14,558 nt of DNA from Elusimicrobiota bacterium (GTDB lineage: Bacteria; Elusimicrobiota; Elusimicrobia; UBA1565; UBA9628), in assembly GCA_028869495.1 (NCBI GenBank), contig JAGWRY010000401.1, forward strand, positions 1-14,558. Reading direction: 5' to 3'. How positions within the stretch are numbered: the stretch's first letter is position 1; the number at the start of each line of letters is the position of its first letter. The notes below the pieces were generated by a model, which saw nothing but the letters and a program-made list of their open reading frames with translations, had not been told where the DNA came from and made no database searches. Shown piece after piece: positions 14,441 through 14,558 of the stretch. A program made the translations under genes and the position numbers.

Positions 14441-14558
14441 TCAGGCCAGCGGCGGGGCGAGGATGCGGACGGAGGCGTCCGCCGCGAGCAGACGCGGCGG
14501 AAGGATCCGGGCGAAGAGCGCGGCGCGCGGAGGAGAGCGTCCCCGCGCCGCCGGCGGA
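14441..14558 (-). CDS. C-terminal end of a truncated ORF, function unknown
   Basis: A minus-strand frame is open from the right window edge to TGA at 14441-14443. The last 38 residues read in part ARILPPRLLAADASVRILAP, followed by PLA and stop. The sequence is Pro-, Ala- and Arg-rich with no recognisable motif; the rest of the gene is outside the window. Support comes from GC-rich third positions and the hairpin placed right after its stop. It reads in the same direction as the efflux operon and may be an upstream neighbour, but the hairpin suggests a separate transcript. Confidence 0.4.
   Translation of the reverse strand, partial: PPAARGRSPPRAALFARILPPRLLAADASVRILAPPLA

Overview
The window is about 70% GC and almost fully coding. 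It comes from a Gram-negative (diderm) bacterium: it carries a type IV pilus retraction ATPase and an RND efflux system with an outer-membrane channel lipoprotein. The lineage cannot be fixed from the sequence. A high-GC Elusimicrobiota-like or deltaproteobacterial-type genome would fit, but that is a guess from style, not from a marker gene. Promoters look sigma70-like, and start codons include GTG and, apparently, CTG and perhaps ATT.

Layout. 1-1770 (minus): a truncated exported protein of unknown function, a 134-base gap packed with small inverted repeats, and an uncharacterised protein with a CxxC pair and a ParB/sulfiredoxin-like DGHH motif. 1916-4907 (plus): an 817-residue, almost entirely charged coiled-coil protein, a 52-codon single-pass membrane ORF with no standard start codon, and a YtxH-family small membrane protein with its own promoter and a clear intrinsic terminator.

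4956-8952 (minus): a tight five-gene operon, read in the order pilT, cyclic-nucleotide-binding domain protein, exported protein with three identical-length Cys-bounded repeats, crotonase-family enzyme (probable delta3,delta2-enoyl-CoA isomerase), SDR enzyme (probable 2,4-dienoyl-CoA reductase). The first pair is separated by 4 bases. The other three junctions are 4-base overlaps (GTGA, GTGA, CTGA). The last two enzymes are the classic auxiliary pair for beta-oxidation of unsaturated fatty acids, so the operon joins pilus retraction, ligand sensing, an envelope protein and lipid catabolism.

8953-9269: a divergent control region with the pilT promoter, a long palindrome, an extended -10 promoter and tRNA-Asn(GTT), followed by nested inverted repeats. 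9270-14349 (minus): a three-gene RND efflux operon (adaptor, permease, outer-membrane factor; junctions TGATG and ATGA). Its adaptor is unusually short and appears to lack the lipoyl and alpha-hairpin domains. 14441-14558 is the tail of a further minus-strand ORF ending just before a strong hairpin.

No CRISPR array, insertion sequence, rRNA, phage gene or recognised defence system was found. The best candidates for something new are the Cys-repeat protein and its operon context, the hairpin-less efflux adaptor, and the non-standard start codons.
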